Positions 17,400 through 24,753 of a DNA stretch of 34,609 bases are shown here, one piece after another. The DNA is from a virus. Under the pieces are notes generated by a model, which saw only the letters and a program-made list of their open reading frames with translations, was not told the origin of the DNA and did not search any database. Positions within the stretch are counted from its first letter, which is position 1, and the number at the start of each line of letters is the position of its first letter. A program made the position numbers and the translations under genes. The stretch spans positions 1-34,609 of IMG/VR virus record IMGVR_UViG_3300010430_000277; one strand, written 5' to 3'.

Positions 17400-19009
17400 T
17401 ATCTATCGCGGCCTCGACCACGGTTGTCGGAGTTGCCTAGAGATTGACGAACGAGAGCCGCAACCCGGTTACCGGTGTCTTCCGGTTGGGGTTCTTGAGG
17501 TTCGGTCCGAGCCGGATCTCGAGTCGGGTCGAAACTATCGAATAAGCCCGAAGCCCCGCGAAGACGCTCCATCTCGGCCGCTACTTCCTCGAGATATTTC
17601 TCCGCGTCCTTTTCGTTAAAGGATGGCTTCATAGCCATAATTATTTCGGTTGGCTTAATGAGGCCTTGGGCCTTGAGCGCCAACATATTGGTAACTTTGT
17701 CCGACATGGACTCGAAGGCATCGTCGGGACGGTTGTAAACGATCTTAACTTCGAGATCATCGGGAAGCTTGTCGGCGTCGATTTCTCCGGCGTCTACGCG
17801 GAGATTCCACATTGGAACCATAACCTCGAGGAGCCCGGACTCGACCTCGCGATAGAATTCTTCGAGAGATTCGCGGATCTCGATAAGGGGCGCATTACGG
17901 ATCTTAATTGCGACCCCGGACTCGACGGCGCTCTTAGTTGTGCTGAATGTGTTTTCCGGCAAACCCCGAGAACGCGCAAAGCCGGCCAAGATGCGGTTAA
18001 CGGTCTCGAATAAACCATCGAAATCGGCATCGGGCTTAAGAAATTTAAGCTCGGCGGCATGGTCGGGGTCTTTGGCCTCGAAGGTGACAAGGGACTCCGG
18101 ACCCCATTCAACCGAGGTTGAGAAGTCCACGTTTTGCCCCACAAGTTGCCCATGCACTTGGAACTCGGAAAGATGCAAGGCATCGGACAATAATAGGTTT
18201 ACGTTTAGGTTTGTGTTGGATAGGTTGAGATCGGCGTCGCAATAAATACCGTCGTCGGGCACGACTTGACGAACAAGGACAAACGGTATAAGGCCGTCCG
18301 GGTTAACGTTGTCGGGATTCTCTTCGTTGGGCATAACGTTAAGTTGATCGTCGAGCTTCCAAAAGTTTTCCTTAGTCCAAACAAAATATTTTTGCTCTTT
18401 AATGTGGTCTTCATCGAGATATGAGGAAAGCACAACCGCGGCTAAACGGCCGTCCTCATCCAACATCACATCAAACAAGAATTGGGGCACGACGCTAGTT
18501 TGTAGCTTATCGTCCATCCACCGGACCCAAATAAGATCGGTGCGATCGAAGTTTACATAACGCTCTAGCTTTTGGAATTGCATATCGAGCTTGGCGTCGT
18601 TAACCATGCGATCGTAAGTCGATTGGATTTCGGCCCGTTCGGCGTCTAGGGCCTCGATCTCGGCGTCGGAAGCTTCGGAATCAATATCGGCACCGACTAC
18701 GCGGTCGGGGGGTTGTTTGTAGACGACCGAGATTGAATCGACAATCATTCGAGACACGTTTTCGACGTGCTTCCGGCGAGAGGTTACCGTTTTTGGGAAA
18801 CGTTCCCGCATCTCCTCGGTTAAAAGCTCGAGTTGGCGCGTGCCCCAATAATAATCGTAAACCTCTTTAGATATCTTTTTTCGGCTTTGTTGGCCTTCGT
18901 CGCCCTCATTTTTATTGAACTCGATAAAGGCGCGGACGTCGCTAAGTTGGATATTCTCTACGTCTTCGGGCTCCGGTGCCGGACGTCGGTCGTCGGTTGT
19001 TTGTGGCAT
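17399..19009 (-). CDS. portal protein (SPP1 gp6-like)
   Basis: A 536-residue protein between the Maf-like gene and the Mu F-like gene. The region from about residue 60 to 420 shows the portal pattern: 'HVENVSRMIVDSISVVYKQPPD', 'LPENTFSTTKSAVESGVAIKI' and 'LPDDLEVKIVYNRPDDAFES', followed by a helical C-terminal part with 'EIIMAMKPSFNEKDAEKYLEE'. The last 45 residues are polar and disordered. It forms the dodecameric DNA gate at one capsid vertex. TAATG overlaps link it to both neighbours. Confidence 0.9.
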   Translation of the reverse strand: MPQTTDDRRPAPEPEDVENIQLSDVRAFIEFNKNEGDEGQQSRKKISKEVYDYYWGTRQLELLTEEMRERFPKTVTSRRKHVENVSRMIVDSISVVYKQPPDRVVGADIDSEASDAEIEALDAERAEIQSTYDRMVNDAKLDMQFQKLERYVNFDRTDLIWVRWMDDKLQTSVVPQFLFDVMLDEDGRLAAVVLSSYLDEDHIKEQKYFVWTKENFWKLDDQLNVMPNEENPDNVNPDGLIPFVLVRQVVPDDGIYCDADLNLSNTNLNVNLLLSDALHLSEFQVHGQLVGQNVDFSTSVEWGPESLVTFEAKDPDHAAELKFLKPDADFDGLFETVNRILAGFARSRGLPENTFSTTKSAVESGVAIKIRNAPLIEIRESLEEFYREVESGLLEVMVPMWNLRVDAGEIDADKLPDDLEVKIVYNRPDDAFESMSDKVTNMLALKAQGLIKPTEIIMAMKPSFNEKDAEKYLEEVAAEMERLRGASGLFDSFDPTRDPARTEPQEPQPEDTGNRVAALVRQSLGNSDNRGRGRDR

Positions 19010-19890
19010 TAGTCTTTACTCCCGCCGAAATCGGCAAATTTGTCTTCGAGGCTCATTACTTCGCAAGTGGTGTTACCTTCGGTCATGGCGCCGCCCTCGG
19101 TGCAATTTACAACCTTCATACCGAAATCGCCGTCGTAGTTATGGAGGAACCACATAAAGTGCTCGTTGTAGATGTTGGTTAGGTTGATTTGGGAGGAATC
19201 CCAATCCATGCGAAAGCCGGAGCAATGGTGTTGATCCGGGTAGCACATCATGTCGTAACCCAAAAGAACGGCCTCTTTGGCGCCTAGCTCACGGCAAAGG
19301 TCGATTGCGTGGAAGCCGACCATACTTACCTTTGGGCGAAGAAAGGGAAACTCGATACCCGCCGGGAAGGCGTGCGGGTGGAGATCGTGCATAAATCGAT
19401 AGCGGCGGTCGTAATTAATGTAATAAAAGACGGGGCCGGTATAGTCCGCTTGCCAAAGATCAATAAATTTGTAGTTGCACCACGTATCCGCGATTAACGG
19501 AATCTCTCGATAGAAAGAGAGAACGTCGTCCTCGAGGAGATCCTCGGTCGTGGGAACGTCGCTCCGGGTGTGCTTCCCGTCCGCCTCGCTTGAGATAACA
19601 TAGTCCGGCCTCATGCCATGTAGCATTAAGGCTTTCACCGCTCCGTCGGTGGCAACAACCACCCCCGCCCCTCGGTGATACTCACGCGAAAACAACTCGA
19701 TATTATTGTCTAGGCTAGGGCCGGCCCCGATAAGGAATACGGTTTGGCCCTCAAATTTAGGTCTAAGCTCTTCGATGGTGTGCACCCCAATAGAGGGGAC
19801 ATTGGCCTCGGAGTATTGGAAGTTTTTCTTCATATTGATAAAAAAGACGTGCGACTCGAGTTGGTCGTAGGTCATGGGTTTTTGGCTCAT
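19009..19890 (-). CDS. Maf/MptE-like DUF115 family protein
   Basis: A 293-residue protein lying between large terminase and portal. It carries the N-terminal signature of the MAF_flag10/DUF115 family: 'VFLIGAGPSLDNNIELF' (residues 51-67), a lone Asp at 82 in 'VVATDGAVKALMLHGM', and 'PDYVISSEAD' (95-104). A second conserved patch is 'KVSMVGFHAIDLCRELGAKE'. Relatives include archaeal MptE pterin pyrophosphokinase and Maf proteins that glycosylate flagellin with nonulosonic acids; the shared fold is glycosyltransferase-like. The substrate here is unknown. Its place inside the packaging block suggests virion or host-surface modification, but that is inference. Confidence 0.8.
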   Translation of the reverse strand: MSQKPMTYDQLESHVFFINMKKNFQYSEANVPSIGVHTIEELRPKFEGQTVFLIGAGPSLDNNIELFSREYHRGAGVVVATDGAVKALMLHGMRPDYVISSEADGKHTRSDVPTTEDLLEDDVLSFYREIPLIADTWCNYKFIDLWQADYTGPVFYYINYDRRYRFMHDLHPHAFPAGIEFPFLRPKVSMVGFHAIDLCRELGAKEAVLLGYDMMCYPDQHHCSGFRMDWDSSQINLTNIYNEHFMWFLHNYDGDFGMKVVNCTEGGAMTEGNTTCEVMSLEDKFADFGGSKD

Positions 19891-19894
19891 TCGG

Positions 19895-21385
19895 TCACCA
19901 TGTAAAGGATGCCTTGTTGCGTGTGCCCTTGGACTCGGCGAGCTTCATATAGAGAAGGAGGTCTCCGAGCGCGTCCATTGTGTGATCGTTGTCCTTGATC
20001 GGATCGCCTCCCTTAGCGTCGCCACTCTTTGCGTGCTCCACCTCGGAACGCATATACGATTCGAACTCAAAAATCGTATTCTTGCACTCCGCGGAGATAA
20101 TTAAGCCCGGTTTACCGTCTTCTTTATCACGAAGTAGGGACCCAACGCAATCTATTTTTGCCTCGACGGAGTCTTTACCCTTCTTACAAGGCAAGGTCCG
20201 GATACCGAGCTTCGCTAGTTGGTTTCGCTCTCGGGGTCCTTCGGAGTCCGATATTTGACGGTCAAACCGTCCGGTGAGATTGAAAAAAGCCCCCTCTCCT
20301 CGGACCGTCCGAGATTTGATTTTTCGGGCGTCGAATTGTCGGATTTGGGCGGCGAGGTCTTCGAGGAGCGTTTCCGTTTTGTAGATTTCGTGGAATACGT
20401 ACCACCGGTCCACGTTGTTTTCATTAAAACGAGCCACCCAAAGACAAGCGAAAGGATGAGACCAACCCCAATCAATACCACGATAGTACCGCCAATGAGG
20501 CTGTAAAACGTAGTCGCTAGGATCGACAACATGAATCTTACGATCAAATTCCGCGTAAACCCGGCCACCTTCGCTAGTGTATTCGCAACAATGCTCGCGA
20601 TTGAAGGCCGCTTCGGACATTCCTCGTCGGGTCTTTGCTTCCCAATTGTCATCGTTCTTTTTCTCCGGGTTCTCGTGCCAAAAGATCTTATCAAAGTCGA
20701 TACCCCATCCCACTTGATTAACGTCTAGGGCGTAAAAGTAGCCTACTCGGCCCTTTGGCGGGCTCGAGAACATATTTAGGTATACGCAACGGCCTTTATT
20801 GGCGTTGTATAGATCTTCGAAATTACGGTTAAATGAGGCTTCATCGAATACGCACCGAAACCAAGTCTCGCCCCGTCCCGCGGTCGGGCTCGAGGTCATA
20901 AAGTAGATGCGGGAGAAGTGGGAGTCGCCGTGCTTAAGCTCGATTTCGGTCTTCGAGTCGGACGTGATCTCAAAAGGAAACATTTCCTTATTAAGATGGT
21001 CGAAAATGAATTGGCAACGCTTCTTAACCTTCTTGGCTTCGGTCTCACCAATTGAGAAATAACCGTCCGCAATGTTGGGGCGAAAGATCACATCATGGAC
21101 ACAAACCGCGGCCGCAAGCCAAGTTACGAGGTTTTGGACGGCCTTAAGACTAGCCACCGGCACCCCGGCTTGATTCCACCGGTCGTGCGTGCGCTTAAGA
21201 TAGGCCCAATCGGGAAAAACCCGGGCTTGGCCCTTATCGTCCGCGGTTACGCAATAATGAGTAATGAAGTACCACGAATCACTCTTGCACTTCCTCCACT
21301 CCTCCTCCATCAAGTGGGAGTTTAGGATCTCCAATTCGTGCAAGGATAGATTCGATAATCGCTTCTTTAGTTCGGTCTCTCGCAT
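19895..21385 (-). CDS. terL: terminase large subunit
   Basis: A 496-residue packaging ATPase-nuclease. Walker B is clear (CVFDEA, residues 178-183). The Walker A region at 80-90 is deviant (KAVQNLVTW): a Lys at its start, as in lambda gpA, but Val where most relatives have Arg. The nuclease domain shows 'YRGIDWGWSHP' (Asp305) and the C-terminal 'DNDHTMDALGDLLLY'. The first ATG overlaps the small terminase by 107 bases, unusual here; a later Met at 21310 may be the true start because recognisable homology begins just after it. It moves DNA into the capsid through the portal. Confidence 0.93.
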   Translation of the reverse strand: MRETELKKRLSNLSLHELEILNSHLMEEEWRKCKSDSWYFITHYCVTADDKGQARVFPDWAYLKRTHDRWNQAGVPVASLKAVQNLVTWLAAAVCVHDVIFRPNIADGYFSIGETEAKKVKKRCQFIFDHLNKEMFPFEITSDSKTEIELKHGDSHFSRIYFMTSSPTAGRGETWFRCVFDEASFNRNFEDLYNANKGRCVYLNMFSSPPKGRVGYFYALDVNQVGWGIDFDKIFWHENPEKKNDDNWEAKTRRGMSEAAFNREHCCEYTSEGGRVYAEFDRKIHVVDPSDYVLQPHWRYYRGIDWGWSHPFACLWVARFNENNVDRWYVFHEIYKTETLLEDLAAQIRQFDARKIKSRTVRGEGAFFNLTGRFDRQISDSEGPRERNQLAKLGIRTLPCKKGKDSVEAKIDCVGSLLRDKEDGKPGLIISAECKNTIFEFESYMRSEVEHAKSGDAKGGDPIKDNDHTMDALGDLLLYMKLAESKGTRNKASFTW

Positions 21386-21911
21386 CTATTTCTATCTTTT
21401 CGGGGTCTTTAACGACCATCCCAATCGATTGTAAAAGCTTCACTTTCTCGACCTCAATTTGGCGGGCGGCGTTGTGATCTTCAGCCTTAATCGCCATTTG
21501 ATACAAGTGGTCAAATTTGCGAATTACCTCTTCGGCCGTCTCTCTCGGCGTTTGCATAAGATTGCCGGCGCTATACTCTTCGGAAAAACGAGCTAGGTCC
21601 CGGTTTAAGGTCTTGTACGTGATGTTTAAGAGCTCGCAAATCTCAATCTTAGAGATTCCCCTTACGATAAATTGTTGGATTACCTCTCGGCGGTCGTCCA
21701 TGCACATATCGGGCGGGGGCGAGCCCTCGGCCTTGGCCCAAATAACGAGCTCAATAAGTGGCTCAATTGGTTGTGGCGGCGGTTGATCGGCCTTAGATCG
21801 ACGCTTTTTCGAGACTTGGGGAACGTAAGTCGCCTCTTTAGAAGGGGGCTTATCACTCTTTGCGGCTCTCTTGCGTGGCCGACCGGGTTTATTACGGTTT
21901 TTGTCCGGCAT
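21279..21911 (-). CDS. terS: terminase small subunit
   Basis: A 210-residue DNA-binding protein before the large terminase. The N-terminus is basic with an AT-hook-like 'GRPRKR', followed by a Pro-rich linker. A helix-turn-helix is seen at about residues 83-110 (QFIVRGISKIEICELLNITY). The C-terminal half is helical and ends acidic, as expected for oligomerisation and large-subunit contacts. No Shine-Dalgarno sequence precedes the ATG, but a promoter (TTGCGC-16-GATAAT) places +1 exactly on its A, so the late transcript may be leaderless. It should select the packaging site. Confidence 0.85.
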   Translation of the reverse strand: MPDKNRNKPGRPRKRAAKSDKPPSKEATYVPQVSKKRRSKADQPPPQPIEPLIELVIWAKAEGSPPPDMCMDDRREVIQQFIVRGISKIEICELLNITYKTLNRDLARFSEEYSAGNLMQTPRETAEEVIRKFDHLYQMAIKAEDHNAARQIEVEKVKLLQSIGMVVKDPEKIEIDARDRTKEAIIESILARIGDPKLPLDGGGVEEVQE

Positions 21912-21917
21912 ATTTCA

Positions 21918-21945
21918 ATTATCTTAAACGCCAAACCCGGCGCAA
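21918..21945 (-). promoter_or_regulatory. candidate late promoter (TTGCGC-16-GATAAT)
   Basis: The -35 lies at 21945-21940 and the -10 at 21923-21918 on the leftward strand, spaced by 16. The predicted +1 is 21911, the first base of the small-terminase ATG. A GCC-N6-GGC dyad overlaps it, but in a different register from the early operators, so I do not count it with them. A TTACGCGTAA palindrome lies just upstream at 21951-21960. Confidence 0.5.
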
Positions 21946-21976
21946 GGATCTTACGCGTAATAAACTAAGGAAGCTT

Positions 21977-22144
21977 TTAAGTCGAATCGAGGCCTTCGAT
22001 AATTTCCCTCATCCGATTAAATGTCCCGAGGCATGGGTGACACCACCACTCGAGGTCGTCGTCGGGCTCAACCCCAACGCGAATAAAGTTCATCTTGCTG
22101 TAAGCCTTGTTGCAATTTTGGCAAATTCGTAAGTCGTCGCTCAA
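21977..22144 (-). CDS. small zinc-ribbon protein
   Basis: A 55-residue protein starting with TTG at 22144 that overlaps the preceding stop (TTGA). It has two Cys pairs, CQNC (residues 8-11) and CHPC (35-38), the spacing of a treble-clef or zinc-ribbon fold, with two Trp before the second pair and a helical C-terminus. It is the last gene of the leftward early operon. The function is unknown; such small zinc proteins are often phage regulators or host-takeover factors. Confidence 0.6.
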   Translation of the reverse strand: MSDDLRICQNCNKAYSKMNFIRVGVEPDDDLEWWCHPCLGTFNRMREIIEGLDST

Positions 22145-22275
22145 TCTTCGTCGTCCCGGTGATATAAAACTTCGCGTATGGTAATGCCTTCATCGAGCAT
22201 AACTTCGGAAACTTGGTCGACTAAGTGGCGGTGAATACGTCCGGGAGGGGTGAGGCAAAAGGCAACGCGCATCAT
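22141..22275 (-). CDS. 44-residue protein, unknown function
   Basis: It starts at an ATG with AAGGTG six bases upstream and ends in a four-base overlap with the TTG of the zinc-ribbon gene. The sequence begins MMRVAFCLTPPGRIH and ends with an acidic DDED after a helix (VDQVSEVMLDEG). No family is recognised. The Shine-Dalgarno site and the tight downstream junction are the only support for translation. Confidence 0.5.
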   Translation of the reverse strand: MMRVAFCLTPPGRIHRHLVDQVSEVMLDEGITIREVLYHRDDED

Positions 22276-22285
22276 TTGGCGCACC

Positions 22286-22768
22286 TTATTTATCTTCTTG
22301 GCTCTCTCCGGATCTTTCAACGTGCCTAGCCTTAATCATCTCACCGAGGGCAAGATATCCAATTGCGTCGATTCGGTTATCGCGTTTAGGCTTATTCTTC
22401 TCCCTTATAAGCTTCAACGCAACCATACACAAGCAAAAATCGTGCGCGGTTACGGGCGCACCAATAATCGCGCTCCACATTTGGGCCACCTTTTCGAATT
22501 CGGCCTCGGCGTCTCCGTATTCGGCGTTGCGATCACCAAGGATTAAGCCCTCAACATCACTAAACGCGGATTTAACGCTTACCCGGTCATCGATACCGGA
22601 AATTACATCTTTTCCGATTTCGCAATCCTTGTTAAGGATAAACTCCATAGCGCCGTCGCCGTGCTTATCTAAAAGCTCTCGAGCCATCCGAAAATGAGCG
22701 GGCTCTATTGTTCCGTCGGCTTGCTTGCCGGCCAAGAAATCTATTATTTCATCTTCCCCTATATTCAT
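22286..22768 (-). CDS. DUF6378-like phage protein
   Basis: A 160-residue protein. The ATG at 22768 overlaps the previous stop as ATGA; a GTG 15 bases upstream was not preferred. The C-terminal half shows the DUF6378-type pattern: 'DRNAEYGDAEAEFEKVAQMW' followed by 'FCLCMVALKLIREKNKPKRD' and 'IDAIGYLALGEM', an all-helical domain found in many phages and usually of unknown role; its acidic helix pattern loosely recalls MazG-type folds, but I cannot show the nucleotide-binding residues. The N-terminal half is acidic. Confidence 0.65.
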   Translation of the reverse strand: MNIGEDEIIDFLAGKQADGTIEPAHFRMARELLDKHGDGAMEFILNKDCEIGKDVISGIDDRVSVKSAFSDVEGLILGDRNAEYGDAEAEFEKVAQMWSAIIGAPVTAHDFCLCMVALKLIREKNKPKRDNRIDAIGYLALGEMIKARHVERSGESQEDK

Positions 22769-23031
22769 TTCGTCGGTTTCCACCCCGGGCCGGCCTCAAC
22801 CGCCTCCGCAATTCTTTTGCGAATTTCGGGACCCATTTCCGCGATTGCGTCGTCTAAACCGGTTGGATCATTAACATAGAACCCGACAAAGACTTTCTTT
22901 CCGAGCCGGTTCTTTAGGTTTACTTTTGGGAAGCCCTCAAGGTGATAAGTCTCGATACCGATACGGACTAGGTAAATTTCCGTATTCTCGAGCTTCTTTT
23001 CGATCTCGGGTGTGATTTCGGCCTCGCTCAT
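22765..23031 (-). CDS. 88-residue protein, unknown function
   Basis: It begins with an ATG overlapping the previous TGA (ATGA) and ends in another ATGA. The N-terminus is helical (EITPEIEKKLENTEIYLVR); the middle is a beta-rich segment (VGFYVNDPTGLDDAI) and the C-terminus helical and Ala/Glu-rich. No Cys pairs or membrane segment are present. No family is recognised. It is probably co-translated with the DUF6378-like protein. Confidence 0.6.
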   Translation of the reverse strand: MSEAEITPEIEKKLENTEIYLVRIGIETYHLEGFPKVNLKNRLGKKVFVGFYVNDPTGLDDAIAEMGPEIRKRIAEAVEAGPGWKPTK

Positions 23032-23186
23032 ATTGGCTTTACTCCCTTTTCTAGTGCGTCTCTTGCGATTTTATATTCCGGTGTACCGGGCGGGCAAATT
23101 TCCGCAATCCGGCTTAATGCGTTCCGATATATCCGGGCCTTTTCCGTACTTACTTCCGCCTTAGCCCGCCAAAAGTTCTCACTCAC
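23028..23186 (-). CDS. 52-residue helical protein, unknown function
   Basis: It starts with GTG at 23186, with AAGGGG about six bases upstream, and ends in ATGA with the next gene. The sequence (MSENFWRAKAEVSTEKARIY at its start) is a charged, amphipathic helix followed by 'CPPGTPEYKIARDALEKG'. The start lies inside the end of the preceding gene. It has no recognisable family; its very short length and basic charge suggest a regulator or host-interaction peptide. Confidence 0.55.
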   Translation of the reverse strand: MSENFWRAKAEVSTEKARIYRNALSRIAEICPPGTPEYKIARDALEKGVKPI

Positions 23187-23328
23187 GATCGCCCCTTAAA
23201 TCTTCCTTTGTAATCCCATGCTTAAGCATGAGCTTTGCGGCCCGCTCAAGTTGGTCATTGTTCTTAGTAACCTTTGCCCACGAGATCATATTTCGGATCT
23301 TTTGAATCATAAATTCGCGATTAGGCAT
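23179..23328 (-). CDS. DUF2786-like short protein
   Basis: A 49-residue protein from an ATG at 23328 inside the last codons of the upstream gene. The pattern 'MIQKIRNMISWAKVTKNNDQ' followed by 'LERAAKLMLKHGITKEDL' resembles the first helical repeat of DUF2786 proteins, in which a lysine-rich helix is followed by Asn residues, an A..L helix and 'HGI'. DUF2786 proteins are usually longer, so this is either a reduced version or a chance likeness. The domain has no known activity. Confidence 0.5.
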   Translation of the reverse strand: MPNREFMIQKIRNMISWAKVTKNNDQLERAAKLMLKHGITKEDLRGDRE

Positions 23329-23566
23329 CCGGCATACTCACCCTAGGTGCGGCATCGAGGCCGCAAGTGCATTTGGTTTGTCCCTCATTGGGAAAGCTCG
23401 AAGTGTCTTGAACAAGGGCGCACTCAATCTTGTGCCTCCCATACTTCTCCAACGCCGCACGGAGGCGGGTGATTTCGTCCTCGTACCAATTCCTCTCGCC
23501 CCTCCTCATTGAAATGATTTCTTCGGGGTCGCCCAAGATGTTTCCGTCACCATCTCTAACTACCAT
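23321..23566 (-). CDS. 81-residue protein with a C-terminal Cys cluster
   Basis: The ATG at 23566 has a good AAGGGG upstream; a longer reading was rejected because it overlaps another well-supported gene. The N-terminal part (VVRDGDGNILGDPEEI) is followed by a charged helix with 'YEDEITRLRAALEKYGRH' and then 'CALVQDTSSFPNEGQTKCTC', giving three Cys and a preceding His that could bind zinc. It overlaps both neighbours by about ten bases. Function unknown. Confidence 0.55.
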   Translation of the reverse strand: MVVRDGDGNILGDPEEIISMRRGERNWYEDEITRLRAALEKYGRHKIECALVQDTSSFPNEGQTKCTCGLDAAPRVSMPDA

Positions 23567-23681
23567 CCGGCCCCCCTTCCTCGGTGCGGAGGGCGGCTTC
23601 GCCGTCTTTCTTCCACTTTTCAAGTTGAGCAAACATTTTCTCCAAATGGATCTCCATCCACTTCGGCACATCATCGGTCAT
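23556..23681 (-). CDS. 41-residue protein, unknown function
   Basis: It starts with an ATG that overlaps the upstream stop as ATGA, and ends 11 bases into the next gene. The peptide is a single amphipathic, Lys/Glu-rich helix (VPKWMEIHLEKMFAQLEKWK) with a polar tail. No family is recognised. The tight coupling is the main evidence that it is translated. Confidence 0.5.
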   Translation of the reverse strand: MTDDVPKWMEIHLEKMFAQLEKWKKDGEAALRTEEGGPDGS

Positions 23682-24097
23682 TTGTTCTGCTCCCGATGCT
23701 TCAGCCTGTCAAGAAGCTCCTGAATTGCCCTCTCTTCTTTGTGGTCGGGTGGGTTTATCACCGCATGGATGGCATCCACTTGTGCGGCTGTTACTCCGGT
23801 GGGGAGGGCGTGTAGTGCGTTTACCACCATCCTTGCTAACTTTCCCTGGTGGATGGGCTTTTTGTCGGGGCGTGGTTTGATTTCTTCGATTCCAATGAGG
23901 AGGGCGGTCATCGGCCAATCGTGCTTGTGCGGGGTTATGTAGTGGAGCCATTCTTTTGTTCCATCCCCATAAACCCGCACCCCCTCGGCGGCGAGTTTGG
24001 CGTTTGCGATTTGGGCGGCCCACACTCTCGACTCACCAATCTTGCTGTGGATATACTCATCCTTCGGTAAAAAATCCTCCGGCTTGAAGAAGCTCAT
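23678..24097 (-). CDS. 139-residue protein, unknown function
   Basis: The start (ATG at 24097) overlaps the stop of the basic 50-residue gene (ATGA). The middle contains 'WLHYITPHKHDWPMTALLIG' and the C-terminal half is helical (VVNALHALPTGVTAAQVDAI, then an acidic-basic helix). It lacks Cys pairs. The DNA of this gene has about seven CAG/CTG triplets, near the random rate, against almost none in most neighbours, so it may have arrived from a different source. No function can be named. Confidence 0.6.
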   Translation of the reverse strand: MSFFKPEDFLPKDEYIHSKIGESRVWAAQIANAKLAAEGVRVYGDGTKEWLHYITPHKHDWPMTALLIGIEEIKPRPDKKPIHQGKLARMVVNALHALPTGVTAAQVDAIHAVINPPDHKEERAIQELLDRLKHREQNK

Positions 24098-24246
24098 ACA
24101 ATCTTCTTTCCGTCGATACTCAACCCACGCAATCCGAAATCAATCAACGATCCCGGCCAACCAATCGCACTCAAGGCCTTGCGCTTTTGGGCTCTCTTTT
24201 GGAGCCATTGCGTCTTGAGTGCGTTTTTATTTTTCTTCTTCTTCAA
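24094..24246 (-). CDS. 50-residue basic protein
   Basis: It starts with TTG at 24246, preceded by GAGGAG eight bases upstream, and ends in ATGA with the next gene. The N-terminus is almost entirely Lys and Asn (KKKKNKNALK), followed by 'QKRAQKRKAL' and a hydrophobic stretch with 'GWPGSLIDFGLRG'. The strong positive charge suggests nucleic-acid or acidic-protein binding. Alternatively it is a chance open frame, though the ribosome site and junction argue for translation. Confidence 0.45.
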   Translation of the reverse strand: MKKKKNKNALKTQWLQKRAQKRKALSAIGWPGSLIDFGLRGLSIDGKKIV

Positions 24247-24403
24247 TCTCTTTCTCCTCGTAAGCGTACTTAATCCAAAGTTTTATATCATCGGCCAAGC
24301 TTCGATGGTCCGTGCGGTGAGAGTTCCGGCGTTGCCTCATGGCGCACTCGAAGTCGTGAGCCGCCTTTGCAAGCTCGGCGGTATCTTTTAGGCCGTATTT
24401 CAC
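24227..24403 (-). CDS. 58-residue helical protein
   Basis: It starts with GTG at 24403, four bases after the previous stop, and ends in a poly-Glu/Lys tail that overlaps the next gene by 20 bases. The sequence begins MKYGLKDTAELAKAAHDFEC and has a second helix with 'LADDIKLWIKYAYEEKE'. It resembles small all-helical phage proteins, but I recognise no family. An alternative GTG in another frame four bases upstream gives a less protein-like product. Confidence 0.5.
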   Translation of the reverse strand: MKYGLKDTAELAKAAHDFECAMRQRRNSHRTDHRSLADDIKLWIKYAYEEKEIEEEEK

Positions 24404-24407
24404 TCAC

Positions 24408-24749
24408 TCATTCCGCCCCGAAACTAAAGTCGAACTCGTCGCGCAATGGCAAGACTTGAAATAGCGTCCCTTTCTTGTAGCAAAATTGGCCTTGAATTGC
24501 GGCTTTATCTTTTGCCTCAAAAAATCTTACTTCCGGCTCCGCGTTTCGACCATCCGGCCACGCGATTAAAACAAAGCCCTTGCCGCAACCATCCTCGCGG
24601 ACAACGTTATCGCGTTGCACCTTGTCGAGAAGCTCGGCATAATTCGCGCGCCACGTACAAGCCGAACAACCGGCCAAGCTATCATAAAAACCGCCGCAAG
24701 AATCGCACTCGATTAGAGCCTTGTTTAGGTCTATACCGGACTCGTGCAC
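24408..24749 (-). CDS. zinc-ribbon protein, 113 residues
   Basis: The frame is open for another 249 bases upstream, but that stretch is fully covered by the preceding gene in a better-supported frame, so I place the start at the GTG at 24749, four bases after that stop. Near the N-terminus lie CDSC and CSAC pairs spaced by about nine residues (C-x2-C-x9-C-x2-C), a clear zinc ribbon. A beta-rich part follows (GKGFVLIAWPDG, VRFFEAKDK). Function unknown; a DNA- or RNA-binding role is possible. Confidence 0.6.
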   Translation of the reverse strand: MHESGIDLNKALIECDSCGGFYDSLAGCSACTWRANYAELLDKVQRDNVVREDGCGKGFVLIAWPDGRNAEPEVRFFEAKDKAAIQGQFCYKKGTLFQVLPLRDEFDFSFGAE

Positions 24750-24753
24750 GGTC

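Noticed and set aside
21912-21960. GCC-N6-GGC dyad in the late promoter as an eighth operator
   Set aside because: Its centre lies 24.5 bases from +1 instead of 18.5 and the outer bases do not fit; kept apart from the regulon.
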